64,000 nt of DNA from an uncultured Campylobacter sp. (lineage in GTDB: Bacteria; Campylobacterota; Campylobacteria; Campylobacterales; Campylobacteraceae). Location: assembly GCF_938039205.1 (NCBI RefSeq), contig NZ_CALHVM010000006.1, positions 1 to 64,000 on the forward strand. Direction: 5' to 3'. The notes beneath the pieces are model-generated. The model did no database searches and had not been told where the DNA came from. It saw only the letters and a program-made list of their open reading frames with translations. A program made the translations under genes and the position numbers. Below are positions 16,396 through 24,432 of the stretch, one piece after another; positions within the stretch are counted from its first letter, which is position 1, and each line of letters opens with the position of its first letter.

Positions 16396-16668
16396 ATGGC
16401 TTTGGATTCGGCTAAAAAAGCAGAAATTGTTGCGAAATTCGCTAGAAAAGAAAAAGATACGGGTTCTCCGGAAGTTCAGATCGCGTTGCTAACAGCAAGA
16501 GTCGAGGAGCTAACCGAGCACCTAAAAATCTACAAAAAAGATCACTCGTCTCGCCTAGGACTACTTAAAATAGTCGGCCGCAGAAAACGCTTGATGAAAT
16601 ATCTAAAAGCTAAAGATTACGTAGCTTACACAAAAGTTATCACTGAGCTAAATCTCAGAGATAAATAA
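16396..16668 (+). CDS. rpsO: 30S ribosomal protein S15
   Basis: 90 residues, the normal S15 length, with the conserved DTGSPEVQIALLTARVEELTEHLK and DHSSRLGLLKIVGRRKRLMKYL segments that contact 16S rRNA. I choose ATG 16396 because an AGGAGG site lies at 16385-16390 and the protein then begins MALDSAKK as in relatives; the frame is open further upstream. Single-gene unit with its own promoter and terminator. Confidence 0.97.
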   Translation: MALDSAKKAEIVAKFARKEKDTGSPEVQIALLTARVEELTEHLKIYKKDHSSRLGLLKIVGRRKRLMKYLKAKDYVAYTKVITELNLRDK

Positions 16669-16672
16669 TCCC

Positions 16673-16697
16673 AAGCCCTAAATTTGGGGCTTTTCTT
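16673..16697 (+). terminator. rpsO terminator with TAAATTTG loop
   Basis: Stem AAGCCC (16673-16678) with GGGCTT (16687-16692), followed by a T-rich tail. The loop is exactly TAAATTTG. Confidence 0.8.
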
Positions 16698-16887
16698 TCA
16701 AATTTTACTTCTTATTATTTTCAAAATTTAGATTCCTAAAATTTAGCAAAAAACCAAATTTACTATCCTATTACATTAAATAGATTTAATTTTTCCCGCA
16801 TACCGCTCATTTTACTCAAATTTTACCTTTCCAAAGTTGAGCTAACTACGCTAAAGTTATCTAAATAAATTTTTTAAACTCTAGCCC

Positions 16888-16917
16888 TTGACAATTATCC
16901 GCTCAATGTTGTATAAT
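16888..16917 (+). promoter_or_regulatory. Consensus sigma-70 promoter of the hrcA operon
   Basis: TTGACA at 16888-16893 and TATAAT at 16912-16917 with an 18-base spacer. Both hexamers are perfect, whereas most promoters here lack a -35. Predicted start is near 16924, inside the CIRCE-like operator. Confidence 0.85.
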
Positions 16918-16921
16918 GCGC

Positions 16922-16948
16922 CTAGCAATTTAAAGGAGAGAGTGCTAA
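16922..16948 (+). promoter_or_regulatory. CIRCE-like operator for HrcA, left arm degenerate
   Basis: The right arm GAGTGCTAA (16940-16948) is the exact CIRCE half-site. Nine bases upstream the left arm CTAGCAATT matches TTAGCACTC at six of nine positions, and the 9-base spacer is canonical. The spacer contains the AAAGGAGA ribosome binding site of hrcA, and the operator sits over the predicted transcription start. Confidence 0.75.
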
Positions 16949-16949
16949 T

Positions 16950-17729
16950 ATGATAAAGGTGAGCAAGCGAGATCTGATACTTGATTCTATCATTCAAGCT
17001 TATCTTAGCGACAACGCTCCAATCGGCTCTAGCGAGCTTGGTTCGCGCATGGCGATGTCGATCCCGGCCTCTACGATCAGAGTTTATTTTAAAAAGCTCT
17101 CCGACGAGGGCGCGATCACGCAGTTTCACGTTAGCGGCGGCAGGATACCGACGGCAGCGACAATGAGGGATTATTGGCGAGCTAGATTAAATTTCGATGA
17201 GACGCTAAATATCGCAAATCCAAGCCTGCTAAAGTTGCTAAGCGATGAATTTGAAATTTACGCGATGGTTTTTGAAAACAAAACCCAAACGCTAAACGAG
17301 GTCTTAAATTTAAACAATAGATTTTTGATTTTGAGCTTTAGCGAGGACGAGATAGCGCTCAAATTTAACTCGAAGGTAGAGAAATTTTTGAGCAATCTCA
17401 TCGGCATAGACCTCGATAGGCTCGAGCTTACCTGTATGCAGGTGGGCCTAAACGAGCTAAGAAATAAGATAGCTGAGCTAAAGCGCAACAAAATTCGCTT
17501 TTTAGAAAACGAAAAGGTAGCGCTTGAAATTTTCGGCAAGAGCTTTAAAAACGCGCTAAGCCCTAGTCTTGAGATGGTTTTTGACTCAAATTTAGTCTTT
17601 TTCGGCGAAAATTACCTAGGCATGAAGCTTGGCGTAAATTTTGACGGCAAAGAGGCTAAAATGCTTTGCGCGGGCAGCATTTATAATGATTATGAAAGAT
17701 TTTTAAACAACCTAAAGGAGGCGGCATGA
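16950..17729 (+). CDS. hrcA: Heat-inducible repressor HrcA
   Basis: 259 residues, the short Campylobacter form. An N-terminal winged helix (SKRDLILDSIIQAYLSDNAPIGSSELGSRM) is followed by the SASTIR-like segment IPASTIRVYFKKLSDEGAITQFHVSGGRIPT that marks the family. It represses its own operon by binding CIRCE at normal temperature. The grpE ATG overlaps its TGA. The operator just upstream supports autoregulation. Confidence 0.93.
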   Translation: MIKVSKRDLILDSIIQAYLSDNAPIGSSELGSRMAMSIPASTIRVYFKKLSDEGAITQFHVSGGRIPTAATMRDYWRARLNFDETLNIANPSLLKLLSDEFEIYAMVFENKTQTLNEVLNLNNRFLILSFSEDEIALKFNSKVEKFLSNLIGIDLDRLELTCMQVGLNELRNKIAELKRNKIRFLENEKVALEIFGKSFKNALSPSLEMVFDSNLVFFGENYLGMKLGVNFDGKEAKMLCAGSIYNDYERFLNNLKEAA

Positions 17730-18253
17730 ACGAGAATGAAAACGTAGAACTTGAGCAGCAAATCCCGTCAAATTTTGACGAGAGTATCAGCTTTGAGGGC
17801 CTTGACGCAAAATACGTCGAGCTTCAAAAGCAGCTCGAGGAGCTAACGGATAAGTATTACAGAGCCAATGCGGACTTTGAAAACATCAAAAAGCGTTTTG
17901 AAAAGGAAAAAGCGGACATTGCGACATATGCAAACGAGAAATTTGCGCGGGATCTGCTTCCAGTGATAGACGCGCTTGAGATGGCTGTAAATTTTGAAAC
18001 CGAAGGCGACGAATACGCGGCAAAAATCAAAGAGGGAATTTATATAACGATAGATCAGTTTAAAAAGTGTTTTGAAAAAAACGGTATCACCGCGATCGAA
18101 GCGAACGAGGACTTTGACCCGAATTTCCACAATGCAATGCTGCAAGTAGAAAGCGAAGACGTGGAAAAAGGCAAGATCGTACAAGTGATACAAAAAGGTT
18201 ACCTCATCAACGGCAGAGTTTTGCGCCCTGCGATGGTGTCGATAGCGAAGTAA
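17726..18253 (+). CDS. grpE: Nucleotide exchange factor GrpE
   Basis: 175 residues. Disordered acidic N-terminus, long coiled coil (about residues 30-90, KQLEELTDKYYRANADFENIKKRFEKEK), then the beta domain with FDPNFHNAMLQVES and GYLINGRVLRPAMVSIAK. Releases ADP from DnaK. Coupled to hrcA by ATGA; dnaK follows after 35 bases. Confidence 0.96.
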   Translation: MNENENVELEQQIPSNFDESISFEGLDAKYVELQKQLEELTDKYYRANADFENIKKRFEKEKADIATYANEKFARDLLPVIDALEMAVNFETEGDEYAAKIKEGIYITIDQFKKCFEKNGITAIEANEDFDPNFHNAMLQVESEDVEKGKIVQVIQKGYLINGRVLRPAMVSIAK

Positions 18254-18288
18254 AATTTGAAAGAAAAATTTAATAAAAAGGATAAACA

Positions 18289-20166
18289 ATGGCAAAAGTA
18301 ATAGGCATAGACCTAGGAACGACGAATTCATGCGTGAGCGTGTATGAGCGCGGCGAGAGCAAAGTAATCCCGAACAAAGAGGGTAAAAACACGACCCCTT
18401 CGGTCGTAGCGTTTACAGATAAGGGCGAAATTTTAGTAGGCGACAGCGCAAAACGCCAAGCCGTAACCAATCCTGAAAAAACCATATACTCTATCAAAAG
18501 AATAATGGGCCTAATGAGCAACGAGAAAAACGCGCAGGAAGCTAAAGCTAGGTTGCCGTACCACGTCGTAGATAGAAACGGTGCGTGCGCTATAGAGATC
18601 GCGGGCAAAGTCTACACTCCGCAAGAAATCTCGGCCAAAGTGCTAATGAAGCTAAAAGAGGATGCGGAAAGCTATCTGGGCGAAACGGTCGTAGACGCCG
18701 TCATCACGGTGCCTGCTTACTTTAACGACAGCCAAAGAAAAGCAACTAAAGAGGCCGGCACGATCGCTGGACTAAACGTGCTTCGTATCATAAACGAACC
18801 TACCGCGGCAGCTCTTGCTTACGGTCTAGATAAAAAAGAGTCCGAAAAGATCATGGTTTACGATCTAGGCGGCGGTACGTTTGACGTTACCGTACTAGAA
18901 ACCGGCGATAACGTGGTCGAGGTTTTAGCTACCGGCGGTAACGCGTTTCTAGGCGGCGATGATTTCGATAACCGCCTAATTGACTGGCTAACGAGCGAAT
19001 TTAAAAGCGACTCGGGTATCGATCTAAAAACCGACGTGATGGCTATGCAGCGCCTAAAAGAGGCTGCCGAAACAGCTAAAAAAGAGCTAAGCTCGGCTCA
19101 AGAAACGACGATAAATTTACCGTTCATCACAGCCGACGCTACGGGTCCAAAACACCTCACAAAAACGCTAACCAGAGCGAAATTTGAAGGTATGATCGAG
19201 GACCTAGTCGCTCAAACGATCACCAAGATAAACGAGGTCGTAAAAGACGCCGGCCTAAGCAAATCAGAAGTCAAAGAAATCGTCATGGTGGGCGGTTCGA
19301 CGCGCGTGCCTTTAGTTCAAGAAGAGGTCAAAAAGGCGTTTGGCAAAGAGCTAAATAAAAGCGTAAATCCGGACGAAGTCGTAGCTATCGGCGCGGCGAT
19401 CCAAGGCGCGGTTATCAAAGGCGACGTGAAGGACGTGTTACTCCTAGACGTCACTCCGCTAAGCCTAGGCATCGAGACTCTAGGCGGTGTGATGACAAAA
19501 ATCATCGAAAAGGGCACGACTATCCCGGTCAAGAAAAATCAGGTATTTTCAACTGCCGAGGATAACCAAAGCGCCGTCACGATCCACGTACTCCAAGGCG
19601 AGCGCGAATTTGCCCGCGACAACAAGTCTTTAGGTCAGTTTAACCTAGAGGGTATCCCTGCTGCTCCTCGTGGCGTGCCTCAGATCGAGGTCGAGTTTGA
19701 TATCGACGCCAACGGCATCCTAACGGTCTCCGCTAAAGACAAGGCTACCGGCAAAGCCCAAAATATCACGATCTCAGGCTCAAGCGGTCTAAGCGAAGAC
19801 GAGATCAACAACATGGTAAAAGACGCCGAGCTACACAAAGAGGACGACAAAAAGCGCAAAGACGCAGTCGAAGCGCGCAACCAAGCCGACGCACTCGCGC
19901 ACCAGACGCAAAAGAGCCTTGATGAGCTAGGCGAGAAAATCCCGGCCGAGGACAAAGAGCGCATCCAAAAGGCGCTGGACGAGCTAAAAGAGACGCTAAA
20001 AGACGAAAACGCTAGCAAAGAGCAGATCGACGCGAAGGTCAAAACTCTAAGCGAAGCCAGCCATAAGCTAGCCGAAGCGATGTATAAAAAAGACGGCGCC
20101 GCGGGCGAGCAAGCAAACGGCGGCAAGAAAAAAGACGACGACGTCATCGACGCCGAAGTCGAGTAA
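18289..20166 (+). CDS. dnaK: Chaperone DnaK (Hsp70)
   Basis: 625 residues, complete. ATPase domain with GIDLGTTNSCV at residues 5-15, IINEPTAAALAYG, and VYDLGGGTFDVTVL; substrate domain from about residue 385 (LLLDVTPLSLGIETLGGVMTK); lid and acidic tail ending DDDVIDAEVE. Third gene of the HrcA operon, followed by two hairpins. dnaJ is not adjacent in this window. Confidence 0.98.
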   Translation: MAKVIGIDLGTTNSCVSVYERGESKVIPNKEGKNTTPSVVAFTDKGEILVGDSAKRQAVTNPEKTIYSIKRIMGLMSNEKNAQEAKARLPYHVVDRNGACAIEIAGKVYTPQEISAKVLMKLKEDAESYLGETVVDAVITVPAYFNDSQRKATKEAGTIAGLNVLRIINEPTAAALAYGLDKKESEKIMVYDLGGGTFDVTVLETGDNVVEVLATGGNAFLGGDDFDNRLIDWLTSEFKSDSGIDLKTDVMAMQRLKEAAETAKKELSSAQETTINLPFITADATGPKHLTKTLTRAKFEGMIEDLVAQTITKINEVVKDAGLSKSEVKEIVMVGGSTRVPLVQEEVKKAFGKELNKSVNPDEVVAIGAAIQGAVIKGDVKDVLLLDVTPLSLGIETLGGVMTKIIEKGTTIPVKKNQVFSTAEDNQSAVTIHVLQGEREFARDNKSLGQFNLEGIPAAPRGVPQIEVEFDIDANGILTVSAKDKATGKAQNITISGSSGLSEDEINNMVKDAELHKEDDKKRKDAVEARNQADALAHQTQKSLDELGEKIPAEDKERIQKALDELKETLKDENASKEQIDAKVKTLSEASHKLAEAMYKKDGAAGEQANGGKKKDDDVIDAEVE

Positions 20167-20171
20167 AATTT

Positions 20172-20197
20172 AACCCTTGTTTAGGCAAGGGTTTTAA
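20172..20197 (+). terminator. Terminator after dnaK
   Basis: Perfect 8-bp stem AACCCTTG (20172-20179)/CAAGGGTT (20186-20193), loop TTTAGG, followed by T residues. Confidence 0.85.
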
Positions 20198-20242
20198 ACC
20201 CAAATTTAAGATTTTGGCGTTTTTGCGCGCCCTTAAATTTAC

Positions 20243-20273
20243 TCCGCCCGTTAAATTTGACGGGCGGATTTTC
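20243..20273 (+). terminator. Second hairpin after dnaK with TAAATTTG loop
   Basis: Perfect 9-bp stem TCCGCCCGT (20243-20251)/ACGGGCGGA (20260-20268) with loop TAAATTTG, followed by TTTTC. It is a strong terminator-like hairpin about 50 bases after the first, with the same loop as the rpsO terminator. No gene starts between the two. Confidence 0.7.
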
Positions 20274-20439
20274 ATAAATCTCTAAATTCGTTATCTCAAA
20301 TTTACCCAATCCAAATTTGACTTCAAGTAGTTTTTGACCCGCTTGTTTTTGCAAATTTGCCGCTCTGCCAGTAGATTAAATTTGACCATTTTCAGCACAA
20401 TCCTTAACCAAAATCATCAGTTTGGACTACCGATTTAAA

Positions 20440-20445
20440 TATAAT
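20440..20445 (+). promoter_or_regulatory. -10 element (TATAAT) before the four-helix membrane protein
   Basis: TATAAT 19 bases upstream of the ATG at 20465; an AGGTCC site lies between them. Confidence 0.5.
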
Positions 20446-20464
20446 CAAACAAAAAAGGTCCTAA

Positions 20465-20896
20465 ATGTATCTATTTTTCCTGATCGTTCATATTTTGAGT
20501 GCCGTCGCCTTCGTCGGTTACGTATTTTTCGATGTTTGTATATTTCCGTTTGCAAAAAAGCACGTAGACGAGGATACGCTCGCTCGCGTCAAAAAGGCCT
20601 ACACCAAAGGCAGCGCAAAGGTTTTTGGCACTGCGTTTTTACTGCTGATCATCAGCGGCGTTTATATGGCAAAGGATTATTTTGGCGGCGAGAACGGATG
20701 GCTCGGTAGCTCATTTCAAATTTTACTCGCGACCAAGATCGGCGTGCTGGGGTTAATGTGCCTAATCACGGCGATATCGCTCTTTTATGTCTATAAGCTT
20801 AAAAAACCCGATCCCTTCGGCAAATACTCGCACATCATCGCCCTTGTTTTGTGCGTCATAATGATAATCCTAGCAAAGCTAATGTGGAGGGTTTAG
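20465..20896 (+). CDS. Small integral membrane protein, possibly CopD-like
   Basis: 143 residues with four hydrophobic helices (about 2-27, 52-72, 83-110, 120-142) and short basic loops. The first helix, IVHILSAVAFVGYVFFDVCIF, with histidine before a small-residue face, resembles CopD/HemJ-type membrane proteins that hold a metal or heme, but the likeness is weak and no function is assigned. It has its own promoter-like -10 and no same-strand neighbour. Confidence 0.75.
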   Translation: MYLFFLIVHILSAVAFVGYVFFDVCIFPFAKKHVDEDTLARVKKAYTKGSAKVFGTAFLLLIISGVYMAKDYFGGENGWLGSSFQILLATKIGVLGLMCLITAISLFYVYKLKKPDPFGKYSHIIALVLCVIMIILAKLMWRV

Positions 20897-20956
20897 GTAA
20901 AATTCAGAAAGACTAACGCTCTAAATTTTACCTTTTTATTGAATTTAGTTTAAATT

Positions 20957-21361
20957 CTACTTCTCGCCGCAGTCAAATATCTGTGCACGCACGCGGTAGC
21001 TATTTACGTAAACAGCGTTTTGCGGACACCCAACTAGTCTACCTAGCTCGCCGTAGCAAAGCGCCTGCTCACTCAAAACGTAAAGAGTTATGCGTTTACC
21101 GGTACCCACGACGGCGACGGCTTCGTTTCTTAGGTCATTGAGTGCACCTTTTCTTACCTGCTCCAAAGTCGCTGCGGCGTATCCAGTCGCGTCGTCGCTA
21201 CCTTCAGCCTCGCCCAAAACCCTACAGTTATACGGCGTATCGCGAACCTCGGTTATTCCGCGAGCGCTTGCATCAAGTGGCTTTGGCGAAAACATAGGCA
21301 CGCCGCAACCGCCAAGCATTAATACGGACATACAAACCAACATTAAATTTGAGATTTTCAT
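20957..21361 (-). CDS. DUF4156-like lipoprotein
   Basis: 134 residues. Signal peptide with lipobox VLMLGGC (cysteine about 19), then a domain with four more cysteines: NCRVLGEAEGSDDATGYAAATLEQVRKGALNDLRNEAVAVVG, ALCYGELGRLVGCP and IFDCGEK. The alternation of a small beta strand and the LNDLRNEA helix matches the DUF4156/YjeI-type outer-membrane lipoproteins. The cysteines may pair in the periplasm. Monocistronic; no established function. Confidence 0.75.
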   Translation of the reverse strand: MKISNLMLVCMSVLMLGGCGVPMFSPKPLDASARGITEVRDTPYNCRVLGEAEGSDDATGYAAATLEQVRKGALNDLRNEAVAVVGTGKRITLYVLSEQALCYGELGRLVGCPQNAVYVNSYRVRAQIFDCGEK

Positions 21362-21540
21362 CCCCTATCCTTTAAAATAAATTTTATAAGTATTATATTT
21401 CAAAAAGAAGAAAAATACAAGATAAATTTGGCGTAAATTTTAGAATTGTAATAACTCTTTCCAAATGCCTTTTATGGGTTTTAAGGGTTTTAAGAGGATA
21501 AATTTTACGGCAACTTTGTTGTTAAAATCGGAGTAAAAAC

Positions 21541-21578
21541 AAAAGCATTTTAGCCGCCAAGGAGCATAGCGGCTAAAA
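21541..21578 (-). terminator. Terminator of the FlaC-like gene
   Basis: Perfect 10-bp inverted repeat TTTTAGCCGC (21548-21557)/GCGGCTAAAA (21569-21578), followed on the minus strand by TGCTTTT. Confidence 0.75.
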
Positions 21579-21595
21579 GATAAAAGCAGTTAAAT

Positions 21596-22354
21596 TTAAC
21601 CCAAAAGCCTGTTAAACTGGCTTTGCAAACTTGCGGTATTGTGCGCTTGAGCGAGGATCGCGGCGTTTGCTTGCAGGACGTTTTGCTTAAATGCGCTTAT
21701 ATTTTTAGCGATGTCGTTATTTTGCAGCTGCGACTCGCTTTGTCTTAGTGCGACGTTTTTGGTTAGACTCGCGTTGATGCCCGAGATAATGCCGTTTTGC
21801 GCCGCGCCGATCTCACCTCGCAGAGCGTTTACGCTACCGATAAATTTACTCACGCTATCGCCGCTACTCACGTCAATACCGCTAAAATCAGGCGCGTTTA
21901 AATTTACGCTCGCCGAGCCGTTACCGGTTAGGAAGCTCATCTGCCCGCCAAATACGTTTTTACCGTTAAAACTCGCCTGCTGCGTGCTCTCTCTCATAGC
22001 GCCCACGAGTGCATCCGCTTCGCTTTTTATCATCTTTTGCTGGTCGGAGTTTAGGATGCCGCCGTTATATCTCACTGAGAGCTCGCCGATACGGTCGGCG
22101 CTTTGCGTGATATTTGCTAGCGTGGAGTCTGCGATCTGCAGGATACCGATGGCATCGTTTGCATTTGCGACGCCCTGCTCTAGCGTGGAGCTTTGGGAGC
22201 GAAGCGAGTCTGCGATAGCAAGATTTGCGCTGTCGATACCGCTTAGAGCACGCTGTGCGGAGATGTTATTTAGGGCTTTTGCGCTGTTATTTTGAGCTTG
22301 TTCTAGGTATTGATTGCTTAGGCTTGAGTTTGCGGAAAAATTTCCCAGTTTCAT
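21596..22354 (-). CDS. flaC: FlaC-like secreted flagellin homologue
   Basis: 252 residues. Flagellin N- and C-terminal helical ends are kept (NQYLEQAQNNSAKALNNISAQRALSGIDSANLAIADSLRSQSSTL; AAILAQAHNTASLQSQFNRLL) while the surface-exposed middle domain is nearly absent. That design and length match C. jejuni FlaC, which leaves through the flagellar export apparatus and does not form the filament. I start at ATG 22354 behind AAGGAG, giving MKLGNFSANSS; the frame stays open upstream but that part is not flagellin-like. Single-gene unit with a terminator. Confidence 0.8.
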   Translation of the reverse strand: MKLGNFSANSSLSNQYLEQAQNNSAKALNNISAQRALSGIDSANLAIADSLRSQSSTLEQGVANANDAIGILQIADSTLANITQSADRIGELSVRYNGGILNSDQQKMIKSEADALVGAMRESTQQASFNGKNVFGGQMSFLTGNGSASVNLNAPDFSGIDVSSGDSVSKFIGSVNALRGEIGAAQNGIISGINASLTKNVALRQSESQLQNNDIAKNISAFKQNVLQANAAILAQAHNTASLQSQFNRLLG

Positions 22355-22450
22355 TTGCACTCCTTTTAAATTTGACCCGATTTTAGCGAAAATTTGATTA
22401 AAATTTGCTAGCGGCGAGCACAGCGTCAAATTTGAGCGTTTTAAGCAAAT

Positions 22451-23939
22451 TTAACGTCTAAATTTTACTTTGCCTCGAGGTTTTGTCGCGACTTCGTTTT
22501 CTACCGCTTTTGCGCGGCTTTTATACTCATAGGCTTTGCCCGCGATCGCCGCCAAAATCGCAACACCTAAAAATATCCAAAGATAATACCTCTCCTCGCC
22601 GTCATAACTAGTAACCGCCTCAAAAACCAGCTCGCCTTGCGCCGGTACGAGCCGCCCATCTTTTATCATCTTGTGGATATCCTCGCTGCTCGGATTTTTG
22701 CCGCGCGGATCATACGGCCGCGTCAGGATCTCTATGACGGCAGTATCTGCGATCTCGTAGACGCTAGAGTCTATGAGCTGCCTCGTCCCAAGCGCGTCAA
22801 AATAGTAAATTTTATCGCCGTTTGCGTAAACCGCGCCGTATACGCCGTTACGCACGAGCCCTATTTTGCGCCATTGCTCGCTCGTTTTAAGCCTAAAAAG
22901 CTCCGTGTGGCGCGAGCCCAAATGCCTGCCGCTCTTATTTCTGTGCCATATTTCGCGGCTTTGCACAAAATAAGTGTGAGCGCCGCTAATAAAAACGCTA
23001 CCCGCAAGTGGCGAAATTTCACCCGCAAAAGGATCGTCTCCCGCGCGTTTTAGCTCGCCGCTTTCGCCGCCGCTATGACGCTGCCAAAAGTAAATCCCGC
23101 CCTTGCCGCGAAAAAGTAGATGATAGGCGTGCGCGCCGGAGACGCCAAAGGGTAGCGAATAAGGCGCAAATTTGGGTGCAAACTCGTGCTCGTCCGCATA
23201 AACCGCGCCACTAGCGGGCTCTAAAAGATAGTGCACGCCACCAAAATACGCCGCCTCGTGCAGCTCTGCCGTAAATTTTACCGCAAGACGCGAGCTTTTA
23301 AAATAGACATTTCGCCCGTCCGTAACGTAAAAATCGCTAGTTCGTCCACGCGCGTCTAGCACGTATCTTAGCGCCATAGCATCTGCGCTCTCTAGCTGCT
23401 TACCCTCAAAATACACCCTGCCGCCTTCGCCGCCCAAAGCCGCTTTTTCCGCCACAAATCCAAAATCTAAAATAGGGGCTAAATTTGCGCTTGAAACGCG
23501 CTCGGTTTTATAAATATAGCTTTGCGGTTTATCAGCACCAAATATCGCGTACGCCATAGTTTGAACCATCTCGGTAAAGCCGCCTAGCTCGTAGTTCCTC
23601 TCGCCTACGTCGCTACAAAAATAACTAATCTCGCCGTCCGTGAAATATCCGTTGCCAATCGCCCTAGCACGAGATGGCTCTAGCCTGGTCATAGCGAGAT
23701 TGCCGCAGTAGACGGCGTTTTCGCCCATGCCGACGTTTCGGCCGCGGTAACCCTCAGACGCGAAAACCCTAAATTTATCCGCCCGCACGCCCTTTAGCTC
23801 AAATTTGCCTCCGCTTGGGATGAGCGCGTAAATTTTACCCTGCGGCGTAACGTAAAATTCGCTGTTACCTATCTGGGTAAAATCATTCTCCTCCTCGTAG
23901 CTAGCGACATAAACGTAGTATAAATTTTTTATCTTTCAA
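22451..23939 (-). CDS. DKNYY-like membrane-anchored protein, frameshifted near start
   Basis: Up to about 495 residues, rich in repeated Y-F/Y-V strands such as GRNVYFKSSRL and NGDKIYYFDALGTRQLID, as in DKNYY-family proteins, with one transmembrane helix near the end (YLWIFLGVAILAAIAG) and a basic tail. The main frame has no standard start until a GTG at 23788 without a good site, yet homologous-looking sequence (YYVYVASYEEEND, FYVTPQGKIYALIP) continues upstream. Dropping one A from the A6 run at 23925-23930 joins it to a TTG at 23937-23939 behind AGGCGG. This may be phase variation, decay or a sequencing error. Function unknown. Confidence 0.6.
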
Positions 23940-23985
23940 AGTGCCGCCTATTTTTAGAAGCTCTGATGTTTATCGAACTCAAATT

Positions 23986-24432
23986 TTACGCAAAATGCCT
24001 CAAAATTTTAAATTTTCCTATCGCATGGTAAGCTAGCGACCAAACAAGGAAGCAAATACAAATAAGCCGAATAATATCGGTAAAATCGCGAATCTCAAAT
24101 CTGCCCGTAATCAAAGAAAAAATCACTCCGCCCGCGATACAAAGGGCAAGAAGCGTCAGCGAGATAAAAACCGCAATGTTTATAATTTTTGCCGTCTTGC
24201 TCCTGTTTTCGCTATTTTTAGCTAGGGTTTCAAGCAGGGTTATTCTATTTATAAAGCCGTCTCTTTCGTACTCTACGCGCACGAGATCGCCCTGTTCCAG
24301 ACTAAAATCCGCCGAAAAAACGCCGCTAAATTTAATCCCGTCCAGCTCAAAACTAGCGCCGATGAACTCGTCTCGCTTAATCGTACGTAAATTTAGAGCG
24401 CTAACTCTGCCCGTTTTAGTTAATTTTTTCAA
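23986..24432 (-). CDS. Hypothetical membrane protein
   Basis: 148 residues. The N-terminal half is a small beta-rich domain (DLVRVEYERDGFINRITLL suggests an OB- or SH3-like barrel), followed by two transmembrane helices (about 84-108 and 119-140). TTG start (24430-24432) overlaps the stop of the ABC-F gene, so it is probably co-translated. No family recognised. Confidence 0.65.
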   Translation of the reverse strand: MKKLTKTGRVSALNLRTIKRDEFIGASFELDGIKFSGVFSADFSLEQGDLVRVEYERDGFINRITLLETLAKNSENRSKTAKIINIAVFISLTLLALCIAGGVIFSLITGRFEIRDFTDIIRLICICFLVWSLAYHAIGKFKILRHFA

